Notes: generated by a model not told the origin, from the letters alone. A stretch of DNA of 64,000 nt from Phytoactinopolyspora halophila (GCF_003287285.1 NZ_QMIG01000022.1:1-64000), one strand, 5' to 3'. Shown: positions 26,928-36,038, counted from the first letter of the stretch. Translations and numbers: made by a program.

Positions 26928-27605
26928 ATGGAGCGACGAGAACGCATGGCAGACACCGGCAAGACGTCCCTCACCCCGCGCACGGTGATCGAGGCCGCGC
27001 TCTCGCTCGCGGACTCGGAGGGGCTGGGAGCGGTCACGATCCGGCGATTGGCCACGGACCTGGGCGTGACGCCCATGGCTCTCTACTGGCATTTCCGCAA
27101 CAAGGACGACCTGCTGGACGGCATGGTCGACCGGATCTTCGAGAAGATCGACCCGACCGTGCGGACGTCCGACCCGTGGCCCGAGCAATTAAGGACGCTC
27201 CTGGGTTCGATGCTCGACGTGCTGCGCTCGCACCCCTCGACCGCGCCGCTGCTCTCGACCCGCAGCGCGACCTCGGAGAGCAGCCTTCGCATTACCGAAA
27301 CGCTGCTCGACATCCTGCGGCGCGGCGGATTCTCGCCGACAGAGGCGACCCAGGTCGCCCGGCACGCGCTGAGCACTCTCACCAACCTCGTCAGCGCGAT
27401 GCCCGGATCGGCTCTGGGGGAGGAATCGGAGGACGCCCAGCGGCGCGCGCGGGTCTTCCTGGAGTCCTTGCCCCCGGAGCGCTACCCGCGGCTCGTGGAA
27501 GCGGCGGTACCCCTGAGCGAGTGCGAAGACCCCGAAGGTTATTTCGCGTTCGGCCTCGACCTGCTCCTCGCGGGCATCGAGGCGACCGCTCGGCGCACGG
27601 GCTGA
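26928..27605 (+). CDS. TetR family regulator with TetR_C domain
   Basis: About 225 residues from ATG 26,928 (26,946 is an alternative). N-terminal HTH LGAVTIRRLATDLGVTPMALYWHFRNKDDLLDGMV and a helical ligand domain ending YFAFGLDLLLAGIEA. The adjacent operators and divergent Ddn-like gene suggest a local repressor controlling itself and the oxidoreductase. Confidence 0.88.
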   Translation: MERRERMADTGKTSLTPRTVIEAALSLADSEGLGAVTIRRLATDLGVTPMALYWHFRNKDDLLDGMVDRIFEKIDPTVRTSDPWPEQLRTLLGSMLDVLRSHPSTAPLLSTRSATSESSLRITETLLDILRRGGFSPTEATQVARHALSTLTNLVSAMPGSALGEESEDAQRRARVFLESLPPERYPRLVEAAVPLSECEDPEGYFAFGLDLLLAGIEATARRTG

Positions 27606-27672
27606 TACTCCCCGCCTGCCCGGCGCGACCGGGTCCCGTTCGTGCGAGATGAGCCGGTGGAGCATACCGGCA

Positions 27673-27703
27673 GGCCCGATCCCTGGTGAGCGGGGACCGG
27701 GCC
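27673..27703. terminator. GC-rich hairpin between convergent genes
   Basis: Imperfect palindrome GGCCCGATCCC ... GGGGACCGGGCC between the convergent TetR and RibD-C/DHFR-like genes. No T-run. Confidence 0.4.
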
Positions 27704-27716
27704 TGAGGGGGTCGGT

Positions 27717-28283
27717 CTATTTCGGGGTATACACGTGGACGGCGATGCCGGAGTCGAATCGGTTGATATCGGCCAGCTGGAGATGGGTGGTGTCGAGTCC
27801 GGTGTTTTCGAACAGGTGCTTGCCGGCTCCGACGATCACGGGGAAGTACCAGAAGTGGAACTCGTCGATGAGCCCGTGGTCGATAAGAGTGCGGTCGAGC
27901 TCGCCGGTACCCCACTTGAGGATGTTCTTGCCGGGTTGTTCCTTGAGCCGGGCGACTTCTTCGGCGACGTCGCCCTGGATGAGGGTGGCGTTCCAGGTGG
28001 TTTCGGTCAGCGTGCGGGAGGCGACGTACTTGGGCATGGTGTTGAACATGTCCGCCTCGGGCCCGGAGCGCGTGGACCATGCCTCGGCGAATCCCTCGTA
28101 AGTCACCCGGCCGAGCAGGAAGGCGTCGGCGGAGTGTACGAGGTTGGTGGCGTAGTTGCCGTGGTCCTCGTCCCAGTAGGGGTGACCCCAGTGGTGTGGT
28201 TCGGCGCGGGACGCGGTGGAGGGACGGGTGTCGTCGATGATGCCGTCCAGCGACACGAAGGTGGATTCGATGAGCTTGCGCAT
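27717..28283 (-). CDS. Dihydrofolate reductase-family protein (RibD C-terminal fold)
   Basis: 188 residues: MRKLIESTFVSLDGIIDD start, FLLGRVTYEGFAEAW, and LIDEFHFWYFPVIVGAGKHLFE near the end, the pattern of the stand-alone RibD_C/YyaP-type DHFR-fold proteins of actinobacteria. They bind NADPH; true substrates are mostly unknown. Isolated gene. Confidence 0.88.
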   Translation of the reverse strand: MRKLIESTFVSLDGIIDDTRPSTASRAEPHHWGHPYWDEDHGNYATNLVHSADAFLLGRVTYEGFAEAWSTRSGPEADMFNTMPKYVASRTLTETTWNATLIQGDVAEEVARLKEQPGKNILKWGTGELDRTLIDHGLIDEFHFWYFPVIVGAGKHLFENTGLDTTHLQLADINRFDSGIAVHVYTPK

Positions 28284-28356
28284 GATCGGTGCTCCCTGTG
28301 GTCCGTGCTGGCGGCCCCGTGCCGCCGGCGTGTGATTCCACAGTGCCGGGCGGGCC

Positions 28357-28848
28357 TTACCGTTTCCTTACGGTCGCCCTACGGGAGCCATCGTCCCCGT
28401 CGAGGTCCATCGCGTCGCGTAGATCGTCGAGTGCCTCGTTGAGGTCATCGACCTCGTCCGACAGCTCCGCGCTCGCAGCGTTCAGGGCTTCAGCCTCTCC
28501 CTCGGCCTCGGCGTCGCGCATCTCGGTGATGAGTTCGAGGATGCGCGCGTCCCGGTCGCGCAGCTCCTCGGCGAGGGGCACGACATCGCGCGCTTGCGAG
28601 ATCGTGGGCATGGCAAGATCGACGGCAATCCCGAGCTCGAAGGCGGCGGCGCGCCGGTCGGTGACCGCGTATTCGAGATCGGTCCGCGCCGCATCTAGCC
28701 GCTCCTCGGCCGCGGCTCGTTCCTCGTCCGCTGCGCGGAACCCGAGGAGGAGTACCACGGCCCCGACGACGAGCATGGCGACAGCTGCGAGGAGGGCGCG
28801 GCGACGCGTCAGCAGGACGGCGCGCCGATCACTGGCCACGGGCGTCAT
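28357..28848 (-). CDS. Small membrane protein with coiled coil
   Basis: 163 residues: one membrane helix (ALLAAVAMLVVGAVVLLLGF, about 19-40) and a long acidic/Ala-rich coiled coil (about 45-155). Unrecognised family. Its start overlaps the end of the upstream coiled-coil membrane gene by 20 bp, so the two form a pair and may form a complex. Confidence 0.65.
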   Translation of the reverse strand: MTPVASDRRAVLLTRRRALLAAVAMLVVGAVVLLLGFRAADEERAAAEERLDAARTDLEYAVTDRRAAAFELGIAVDLAMPTISQARDVVPLAEELRDRDARILELITEMRDAEAEGEAEALNAASAELSDEVDDLNEALDDLRDAMDLDGDDGSRRATVRKR

Positions 28849-29371
28849 CGGCCACCTCCACGGCTTCCTCTGCCTGGTCGAGTCCGTCCCGCAGCCGCTC
28901 GACGGCTCCTGTCTCCGCGCGCGTACCGGCCTCGAAAGCGTCGAGATGTTCCTCGAAGCAGGCCGCCAGCTCGGGATCGGGAACGACGTCGGGCGCCGAC
29001 GTCAGGCAGTCGCCCAGGGAGTTCCACAGCTGCGCCTGGCTCTCGACGGCCGCGAGAAAGTCAGCGGTACCGCGGTCCAGTTCCGTCATCACGTCCGGCA
29101 GCGTCGTGATCCGGCCCCGCAGCTCCGCTGCTTCGTTCCGGAGGTCGGCCGTTCTCTCTTCGACGTCGGCGGCTTCGGCGTCGATGGCGGACACGTCGTC
29201 GCGGGTACCAGAGTGCCCGGACAGCATCACGACACCGATCACCAGCGAGACCAGGCCAGCGGTGGCGGCCAGCGCAGCCGCGAGCGGGACGCCAGCGCGG
29301 GAATACCACGGCTGGCCCTCCCGGCGCCGTTTCCGGGTCGGCGTCGCGGACACCCCGCTCGCAGAGCCCAT
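28829..29371 (-). CDS. Small membrane protein with coiled coil
   Basis: 180 residues: basic N-terminal tail, one membrane helix (PLAAALAATAGLVSLVIGVVML), then a coiled-coil region and a segment with two cysteines (GDCLTSAPDVVPDPELAACFEEH) that could form a disulfide outside. Same design as the downstream neighbour with which it overlaps; unrecognised. Both lie just downstream of a Ser/Thr kinase gene. Confidence 0.65.
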   Translation of the reverse strand: MGSASGVSATPTRKRRREGQPWYSRAGVPLAAALAATAGLVSLVIGVVMLSGHSGTRDDVSAIDAEAADVEERTADLRNEAAELRGRITTLPDVMTELDRGTADFLAAVESQAQLWNSLGDCLTSAPDVVPDPELAACFEEHLDAFEAGTRAETGAVERLRDGLDQAEEAVEVADDARGQ

Positions 29372-29492
29372 CAGATCCCCCGCTCGTTTCAGACCACGCG
29401 TGTGAGTTCAGCGTGACGCATCGGGCGCACGAATCGCCACTTTTGCCCGGTCTGGTGACCGGGCTCACGCCTCGATGTCCTGGGTGGGCGCG

Positions 29493-31169
29493 CTAGCGGC
29501 GGCGAGTTGCGATGTAGTCGTTGACCGGCCGTGTCGCCAGGAGAACCAGTGCGACGAGGAGCACGATCATCGTAATGATCCCGGCGACCAGCACGTTCTG
29601 TATCGCGGACGACGGGACAGCGTCGAGCAACGCGCCCCAGAAGCCGGAACCGGGTTCGAGCCGGTTGAACTGGATCGCGGCGACGACGCCCAGGGGAGCG
29701 GCGCCGAGCAACGTGATGAGGCCGAACCTGTAGGCCCACCGGCGGGCCTCCCGGCTACCTATCCCGACCGGCACCGCGAGCAGCAGGAGCATCAGTGCCA
29801 GGAACCCGTACAGCGCCGTGACCAGCCATGCGGCTACCGGCACGGCGTTCAAGACGATCTCGTAGTCGAGATCCAGCCGATCACGAACGACGTCGACGAC
29901 GTCCGCCCGTACGGATGACAGCACGCCGACGTAGAGCAGGAGACCGAGCGAGGCCACGGCGAGCAGCACGCAGGCGACGATCAAGCTTCGCGGCCGGCGC
30001 TGTCGCCGCGGCTCGTCCGGGGATCGGGTCGCTGCCGGCTCGTGCCGGGGAGGAGCGGCGTGCTCCGAGGCCGGCTGGACCGTGGTCGGTGGCTGGCGGC
30101 GAGAAGGGCGCACCGGCTGCGGATCCGGCTGGACCCGCATCGTCGCCGCGGTGGGCGGAGGAGGATACTCCTGCCTGGTGGCGGGCCTGGTCGCGCGAGC
30201 CGTCGGGGCGTTGGGCGGGACCTGAGGTGGGGCAGCGGGTGGATAGCCTCCAGGTGGCCGCACGTGCTGGGTGGGCATGGCATCCGGACCCGCGATGGTG
30301 ACCGCCGTGGCGTTCTGCGGCAACGCGTTTTGCGGCAGCGCGTTCTGCGGCTGCATCTGGGCGGCCGGTGCCCGAGCGGCTTCGGCGAGATCGCGAGCGG
30401 AGCGCCACCGGTGATCTGGCTCTGCCGCCAGTGCCCGCTGCACGACGGTGGCGACGTCGGGTGGCACATCGGGATCGAGCGGCTCCGGAGGCTCGTTCAG
30501 CCGTTGGGTGGCGACCGCGAACGAGTTCTCGCCGCTGAACGGCAATCTGCCGGTCAGGCACTCGTAGGCGACGACGCCCAGCGCGTAGACGTCGGAGCTG
30601 GGGGTGGCCTGGCGGCCGAGCACCTGCTCCGGTGCCAGGTAGGACGGCGTGCCCATGACCTGGCCGGTGACTGTCAGGTGCGTGGCCGTATCCGTGCGGG
30701 CGATGCCGAAGTCGGTCAGCACGACGTGATCGTCGTCGGTCACCAGCAAGTTGGCGGGCTTGACGTCGCGATGCACGATGCCCTTCTCGTGCGCCGCATG
30801 CAGTGCCTCGGCAGCGCGTGCGATCAGATTCATGGCAGAAGCCGGGTCTATCCGCCCGACTCGCCGTATCCGCTGTGCCAGCGACTCGCCCTCGATCAGT
30901 TCCATCACCAGAAACGCTTCGGACGAATCTCCATGGAAGTCGTAGATGTCGACCACCGCGGGATGTTTGACCGTGGCCATGGAGCGTGCCTCGGCGAGGA
31001 ACCGTTGTGCGAATCCGGACTGGGCGACCAGATCGGGACGCATGACCTTGACCGCGACGGTGCGGCCGAGTATCTGGTCCGTGGCGCGCCACACCTCGCC
31101 CATGCCGCCGCGACCGAGCTGTTCGTCCAGCTGATACCGGTCGGCCAACAGGACGCCGGAGCCGTACAT
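29493..31169 (-). CDS. Membrane Ser/Thr protein kinase (PknB-type catalytic domain)
   Basis: 558 residues. Hanks-type kinase domain about 10-270: Gly loop LGRGGMGEVW, VAVKVM lysine, catalytic HRDVKPANLLV, DFGIART and GTPSYLAPEQ. A Pro/Ala-rich linker (about 275-390) follows, then four membrane helices (SLIVACVLLAVASLGLLLY to IITMIVLLVALVLL) instead of the usual single helix with PASTA repeats. Likely senses membrane state; substrates unknown. Confidence 0.93.
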   Translation of the reverse strand: MYGSGVLLADRYQLDEQLGRGGMGEVWRATDQILGRTVAVKVMRPDLVAQSGFAQRFLAEARSMATVKHPAVVDIYDFHGDSSEAFLVMELIEGESLAQRIRRVGRIDPASAMNLIARAAEALHAAHEKGIVHRDVKPANLLVTDDDHVVLTDFGIARTDTATHLTVTGQVMGTPSYLAPEQVLGRQATPSSDVYALGVVAYECLTGRLPFSGENSFAVATQRLNEPPEPLDPDVPPDVATVVQRALAAEPDHRWRSARDLAEAARAPAAQMQPQNALPQNALPQNATAVTIAGPDAMPTQHVRPPGGYPPAAPPQVPPNAPTARATRPATRQEYPPPPTAATMRVQPDPQPVRPSRRQPPTTVQPASEHAAPPRHEPAATRSPDEPRRQRRPRSLIVACVLLAVASLGLLLYVGVLSSVRADVVDVVRDRLDLDYEIVLNAVPVAAWLVTALYGFLALMLLLLAVPVGIGSREARRWAYRFGLITLLGAAPLGVVAAIQFNRLEPGSGFWGALLDAVPSSAIQNVLVAGIITMIVLLVALVLLATRPVNDYIATRRR

Positions 31170-31306
31170 GACGATGTTCCTCCTCGGTCAGCAGGTGCTG
31201 ACATGCGCTTGGCCTCTGCTCAGCTACGATACCCAGTGGCGGATCCGCCGCATCGAACACCCGTGCCGAAGGCGGTTTGGCCGGATCGAGGAGCCGGCGA
31301 TCGCGA

Positions 31307-32161
31307 TCAGCGCAGAGCTGCTTCAGCTATGCGGTTCACCTGCTGGGCATGAGCCGAGGTGGGCCAGAGACAGAGCTCTTCGACGCCGACTTCTTCCAGG
31401 GCGCTGATGGTGTCGGCCACGTCGGAAGGCGAGCGCAGGACGCTGTTCTTGACGGTATCGACGAGATCTGGCCCGCCGAAGCCATAGTAGCTCGCGACGT
31501 TGTGATCAGCCTCGGCGGCGACGTCTTCGCCCAGCGCGACGTAGCGGGCAGCATACAACGTCGGAGGGGTGCGTCCAGCTGCGCTGGCGCCCTCTTTCAC
31601 GATCTCGTATGCGTGGGCGACGGCTTCCGGTGGCATCGGACCGGCGAGGAACGCGTCGGCCATGCGGCCGGCTCGCCGCCATGCCTGCTCGGAATAGCCA
31701 CCCAAGACGATGGGCAGGTCGATGGGCGCCGGCCCGACAGGCGCGGTGCCGTCAGGGGGAGCGCCGGACCAGACCGTCCGGCACAGGTGAATGGTTCTCT
31801 CCAGTTGGGTGCCTCGCTCCCGTGGCTCCACGCCGAGGACCTGCCAGTCGTCATCGCGGCCGCCGATACCGAGTCCCAGCCGGAAGCGCCCGCCGGATAT
31901 CGCGTCGAGAGTCGCGGCCTGCTTGGCGAGCAGGACGGATTGCCGAGGTGGCGCGACCAGCACGGTGGTCATGAGGCCGATCCGCGACGTGGCCCCGGCT
32001 GCGGCGGCGAGGGCGATCAGTTCCTCGTGCGAGGGATACACGACCCGGCCGATCGTGCCGAGCACGGAGAAGCCGGCCTGTTCGGAGCGTTCCGCCCATG
32101 TCACGAGTTCCGGGCCTCGTACGTCGAGCAACGCGTTGGGGAGTCCGATGCCGATGTCCAT
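31307..32161 (-). CDS. LLM class flavin-dependent oxidoreductase
   Basis: 284 residues, luciferase-like barrel: MDIGIGLPNALLDV start, LVTWAERSEQAGFSVLGTI, SRIGLMTTVLVAPPRQSVLLAKQAATLDAISGGRFRLGLGIGGR, ending with an AEEVGVEELCLWP-type helix. The cofactor may be FMN or F420; the strong SGGRFRLGLGIGG motif fits either. No coupled neighbour. Confidence 0.9.
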   Translation of the reverse strand: MDIGIGLPNALLDVRGPELVTWAERSEQAGFSVLGTIGRVVYPSHEELIALAAAAGATSRIGLMTTVLVAPPRQSVLLAKQAATLDAISGGRFRLGLGIGGRDDDWQVLGVEPRERGTQLERTIHLCRTVWSGAPPDGTAPVGPAPIDLPIVLGGYSEQAWRRAGRMADAFLAGPMPPEAVAHAYEIVKEGASAAGRTPPTLYAARYVALGEDVAAEADHNVASYYGFGGPDLVDTVKNSVLRSPSDVADTISALEEVGVEELCLWPTSAHAQQVNRIAEAALR

Positions 32162-32313
32162 GAGGCCTCCACGGATTCTGAAACTGTGGGTACGTGCCAG
32201 GGTAAGACGCTGAGCACCACGCCGTCGCGCCGGAAACTTTCCACCTGTGAAGGACTACATACGAAGCCGCCGGTGTTGTACGACAGACCGAGATAGCCGT
32301 GTGGGAGGCTTCG

Positions 32314-32616
32314 ATGACCTCTGGTGACGACATCATCCGCGATAACCCGCGAGAGTCCCGATACGACATGATCCGTGACGGTGAGCGGCTCGGCGAGATC
32401 CGCTATCGCACCGAACCGGGATTGATCGTGTTGACGCATACCGAGGTGATGCACTCGGCCACAGGGCAGGGGATCGGAAGTCGTCTCGTCTCCGGCGTGC
32501 TCGCTGACATCCGCTCGCGTGGCCTGCACGTCGTTCCCGAATGCACGTTCGTGGCGGACTACATGCGACGGCATCCCGAACAGCGCGACGTGCTCGCTCC
32601 CGACGCCACGCACTGA
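32314..32616 (+). CDS. Small GNAT-like N-acetyltransferase (NATD1/YjdJ type)
   Basis: 100 residues, the minimal acetyltransferase class: N-P-x-x-S-R-Y-D start, GLIVLTHTEVMHSATGQGIGSRLVSGVLADIRSRGLHVVPECTFVADYMRRHPE-type layout with G-Q-G-I-G as the acetyl-CoA loop. ATG 32,314 follows GGGAGG. Substrate unknown. Confidence 0.88.
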   Translation: MTSGDDIIRDNPRESRYDMIRDGERLGEIRYRTEPGLIVLTHTEVMHSATGQGIGSRLVSGVLADIRSRGLHVVPECTFVADYMRRHPEQRDVLAPDATH

Positions 32617-32749
32617 ACGATCTGGCCCGGGCGACCTTCCACCGAAACGGCACGGCGGCGCCACCCGGCAGCATTCCGCCGGTCCGTCGATGGTGGTCTA
32701 CATCGTCACGTTCCGGGCACAAGATTACTCACAGTGGCAAGATGAGGGT

Positions 32750-33484
32750 ATGGGGCGTATGCCGAGACCGGCCGGCGTTCTCGGGGGCGCGTTTCGCCGG
32801 TTCGGTGTAGACGGAGCCGATGCCAGCCTGCGGCAGGCCGCGTGGGCAGCGCGGTGTGTCGGCCGGGGCGAGGGCACGCCACTGCGTCACACTGACGTCG
32901 CTGCCCTGGCCGATGCCCTGGACACCTGCACGGTGGATCGCGACACGGTCATCTTCGAGCGTGGTGAGCAGGGCGGTGGGGTGTGGCTCGTGCGTGCGGG
33001 GCGAGTGGAGCTGTCCCTGGGCTCCAGGCGGCGCCGGTCGGTGGTGTGCACGTTGGGTTCCGGCGATGTCGACGGCGACATCCAGCTGCTCCTGGACATC
33101 GCCATGCCGTACACCGCGCGGGCATTGACCGAGGTCACGTACCTTCACATGAGTGCTGCGAGCTTCGACCTGCTGATGCGGGCGAACCCGGAGCTCGCGC
33201 GGTACTGGATGTCGAGTGTCGCGTTTCGGCTGACGACCAGTCAGGACCGCATCCTCGCGTTGCTGGGGCGCTCGTTGCCGGAACAGGTTGCCCGGCTGCT
33301 GCTGGACGAGGCGGAGGGAGGCCGGGTCACGCTGAGCCAGCGCACCATGGCCGCGATGCTCGGTGCCCGCCGCCGGTCGCTGAAAGCGGTCCTGGAGGAG
33401 CTGGAGAATGACAACGTGATCGAGATCAATAACGGCGTGATCGCTATCTACGACTACGATCAGCTTGCCGATCAGGCTGGCTGA
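32750..33484 (+). CDS. Crp/Fnr family transcriptional regulator
   Basis: About 244 residues from ATG 32,750. Cyclic-nucleotide-binding-like beta barrel (about 40-150; RDTVIFERGEQGGGVWLVRAGRVELS) and a C-terminal Crp HTH (GRVTLSQRTMAAMLGARRRSLKAVLEELENDNVIEI). No cysteine cluster for Fe-S, so not an Fnr-type oxygen sensor; ligand unclear. Confidence 0.87.
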   Translation: MGRMPRPAGVLGGAFRRFGVDGADASLRQAAWAARCVGRGEGTPLRHTDVAALADALDTCTVDRDTVIFERGEQGGGVWLVRAGRVELSLGSRRRRSVVCTLGSGDVDGDIQLLLDIAMPYTARALTEVTYLHMSAASFDLLMRANPELARYWMSSVAFRLTTSQDRILALLGRSLPEQVARLLLDEAEGGRVTLSQRTMAAMLGARRRSLKAVLEELENDNVIEINNGVIAIYDYDQLADQAG

Positions 33485-33491
33485 GATGCGT

Positions 33492-33557
33492 CTTCTTGGC
33501 TCTGCGGAACGTCCAGAGGCCGGGACGTCGGCCTGGACGTTCCGCAGAGCCAAGAAG
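33492..33557. repeat. Long palindrome, second member of the CGGAACGTCCAG repeat family
   Basis: Arms of at least 23 bp, CTTCTTGGCTCTGCGGAACG... and its complement, around a short loop. Closely related to the palindrome at 5558-5670 (22 of 25 arm positions). It sits just after the Crp-like gene, so it probably terminates its transcript. Confidence 0.75.
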
Positions 33558-33697
33558 TGAGGCTCCGGGGACCGGGGACCTGAACGCAATGTCGATTTCG
33601 TGCCCGACGGTTGCCCAATCGTGGGAGTAATGGTAAGACCTCAGACACCAGTCCTTCGATCACGAGGAGTCGCCATGCACGAGATCGGAGCAACACC

Positions 33698-34549
33698 ATG
33701 AGCGCCGCGACCGAAGCGGACGGCTTGACGATCGAGGCCCCCGAATCGGTGGATGCGCCGTTGACGGTGTGGGACATCGCGTTCGAGTCGGCCCGGTCCG
33801 CGCCCGGGGAGTCCATTCCGGACTTCGTGAACGAGGTCAGCGTCACCTTCCAGGTGCCGCGCTCCGGTGACGTGGTGCTCGCCATCGCCGGCCCGGGCAT
33901 CTTCGCGCCGGTCACCGGCACCCGGTTCGACAACGTCAGCCGGGGCAGCTCAGTCACGTCGCGCTGGCGGTGGGCAGCACCATTACGCGCCCAGCCGCCG
34001 CCGTACGACATGAACGTGGCCGCCACGGCAACGTTCGGCCCGCCCGGAGATCGCCGATCCGTCACCGCGAGCCGAGCGGTGACGGTCGAACCTCCACCCG
34101 CACCAGAAGACGATGTGTACGTCAGCGACATGGAGTTCTCCTGGGCCACGAACGGATACGGGCCGCTGGAGCGCGATGCGGCAAACGGCGAGCTCGACCC
34201 CGGCGACGGCGGGCCGATCCGGCTTGACGGCGACACCTACGAGAAGGGAATCGGAACGAACGCGCGCAGCCTGGTCGGGGTCTATCTCGGCGGGAACTGC
34301 ACGCGGTTCTCCGCGGTCGTGGGTATCGACGACGTTCGAGGCGGCGCGGGAAGCGCGCAGTTCCGGGTCGTCGGAGACGGCGATGTGCTCTACGAAAGCC
34401 CGGTGATCACCGGCTCGTCTCCTGCGGAGCGCGTGTCGGTCAACGTCACCGGAATTCAACAGCTCGATCTCATCGCCGATCCGACCCCGGATGGTCAGGG
34501 CAACGACGGCGCGAACTGGGCCGATGCGCGGCTGGAGTGTGGGCAATGA
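33698..34549 (+). CDS. NPCBM domain carbohydrate-binding protein
   Basis: About 283 residues. C-terminal NPCBM module (about 145-283): VSDMEFSWATNGYGPLERD, YEKGIGTNARSLVGVYLGGNCTRFSAVVGIDD, then VSVNVTGIQQLDLIAD. The N-terminal half is a beta-sandwich-like NEW3-type region. No signal peptide is visible from ATG 33,698, which is odd for a secreted sugar-binding protein; it may be the remnant of a larger glycosidase or have a different start. Coupled by ATGA to the GH2 gene. Confidence 0.72.
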   Translation: MSAATEADGLTIEAPESVDAPLTVWDIAFESARSAPGESIPDFVNEVSVTFQVPRSGDVVLAIAGPGIFAPVTGTRFDNVSRGSSVTSRWRWAAPLRAQPPPYDMNVAATATFGPPGDRRSVTASRAVTVEPPPAPEDDVYVSDMEFSWATNGYGPLERDAANGELDPGDGGPIRLDGDTYEKGIGTNARSLVGVYLGGNCTRFSAVVGIDDVRGGAGSAQFRVVGDGDVLYESPVITGSSPAERVSVNVTGIQQLDLIADPTPDGQGNDGANWADARLECGQ

Positions 34550-36009
34550 GCAGAAACCGAATCTCGCGGCGGCAATTGTTCGAAGGTGGCGCCGGTCTGG
34601 CGGCCACGGCTGTGCTCGCACGCCCCTGGGCAGGCACATCGGGCCGGCCTCGGGGCCAAGCGGCCCGGCGCGTTCCCCTGACCACCGACTGGTTGTTCGG
34701 CGGGACGTACATCGACGGCAGTACCGCTCCCGAGTTCGACGACTCGGGATTCGAACGGGTCACGTTGCCGCACACGGTGACAGACCTCTCGTGGCGCAAC
34801 TGGGATGTCGCGAGCTGGGAAGACCGGTGGATCTATCGCAGGCATATCGACCTGACCAGTGACATGGTGGACGGGCGCATCTTCGTCGACTTCGAGGGCG
34901 CGCTCACGGCGGCCACGCCGACGATCAACGGCACCGAGCTCGAGCAACACCTCGGCGGATACTTGCCGTTCAGCTACGAGCTCACCGACGCGGTACGCGA
35001 AGGGGACAACCTGCTGGCGGTGGTCGTCGATGCGCGATGGCTCGACGTGCCGCCGTCGGGACACGGCGACGGCGCCATCACGGTTGACTACTTGCAGCCG
35101 GGTGGCCTCTATCGCGACGTGACCCTCCGGGTGGTCCCGCGCGTATTCATCGACGACATGTTCGCCAAGCCCGTGGACGTCCTCTCCGCAGAACGACGCG
35201 TCGAGATCGAGGGCACGCTGGACGGCTCGGTACCCCTCACCGAACCCGCGCGGCTCGACATCCGGCTCATGGACGGAGATGACGAGCTCGCCCGCACGTC
35301 CACCGATGTCGAGCTGCCCGAACCGGGCCGGGCCACCGTCTCCGCCACACTCGATGATCTCCCGGACATCCGGCTGTGGGACGTCGACGACCCGCAGCTT
35401 TACGACGTGGTCGCGACCCTGGTGGTGGGCGACGAGCCGGTGCACGAGTACGACACCCGGATCGGGTTCCGCGAGGCGCGCTTCGAGGTGGACGGCTTCT
35501 ACCTCAACGGCCGGCGCGTGAAGCTCTTCGGTCTGAATCGCCACCAGACCTACCCGTATGCCGGGATGGCCATGCCGGCTCGGGTGCAGCGCCGCGACGC
35601 CGAACTGCTCCGCAACGAGCTCAATTGCAACGCGGTCCGCTGTGCCCACTATCCCCAGTCGGCTGCCTTCATGGACGCGTGCGACGAGCTGGGCATGCTC
35701 GTATTCGAGGAGATACCCGGATGGCAATACGTCGGTGACGAGGCATGGCGGGATCTGGCAGTCCGGGATGTCGAGGTGATGGTCCGCCGTAACCGCAACC
35801 GGCCGTCGGTGATCCTCTGGGGTGTGCGGATCAACGAGTCGGGCAATTTCCCGGATTTCTACGCCCGCGCCGAGGAGGCGGCAAAGACGCTGGACGATTC
35901 CCGGCAGACATCCGGGGCGATGGTCGGGTGGCTGTACTCGCTCAACGACTTCCAGCACGATGTGTTCGCCTACAACAACCGCATGCTTTGCGAACAGCTA
36001 CGATGTTAG
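34546..36009 (+). CDS. GH2 family glycoside hydrolase, 3' end replaced by phage DNA
   Basis: Starts with a Tat signal (SRRQLFEGGAGLAATAVLA), then a GH2 sugar-binding domain (about 40-200; PHTVTDLSWRNWD, WIYRRHIDL), an Ig-like domain (about 205-310) and the start of the TIM barrel (FYLNGRRVKLFGLNRHQTYPYAG, NAVRCAHYPQSAAFMDACDELGMLVFEE, PSVILWGVRINESGN with the acid/base Glu). The frame should run on for hundreds of residues but after HDVFAYNNRM it continues only eleven codons into low-GC phage sequence and stops. The gene is therefore interrupted at the prophage junction. Confidence 0.88.
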   Translation: MSRNRISRRQLFEGGAGLAATAVLARPWAGTSGRPRGQAARRVPLTTDWLFGGTYIDGSTAPEFDDSGFERVTLPHTVTDLSWRNWDVASWEDRWIYRRHIDLTSDMVDGRIFVDFEGALTAATPTINGTELEQHLGGYLPFSYELTDAVREGDNLLAVVVDARWLDVPPSGHGDGAITVDYLQPGGLYRDVTLRVVPRVFIDDMFAKPVDVLSAERRVEIEGTLDGSVPLTEPARLDIRLMDGDDELARTSTDVELPEPGRATVSATLDDLPDIRLWDVDDPQLYDVVATLVVGDEPVHEYDTRIGFREARFEVDGFYLNGRRVKLFGLNRHQTYPYAGMAMPARVQRRDAELLRNELNCNAVRCAHYPQSAAFMDACDELGMLVFEEIPGWQYVGDEAWRDLAVRDVEVMVRRNRNRPSVILWGVRINESGNFPDFYARAEEAAKTLDDSRQTSGAMVGWLYSLNDFQHDVFAYNNRMLCEQLRC

Positions 36010-36010
36010 A
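35965..36010. other. Chromosome-prophage junction (putative attL or attR)
   Basis: GH2 reading ends and composition drops sharply within this stretch. The exact crossover core cannot be fixed without the other junction. Insertion inside a protein gene rather than a tRNA fits a serine integrase, but no integrase is in the window. Confidence 0.5.
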
Positions 36011-36038
36011 CCCTATGGTGTTTTGTCAGCCGTGTCAA
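36010..36038 (-). promoter_or_regulatory. Outward-pointing promoter at prophage end
   Basis: Reverse strand TTGACA (36,038-36,033), 17 bp, TAGGGT (36,015-36,010). It would transcribe out of the prophage across the junction, antisense to the GH2 gene. Confidence 0.45.
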
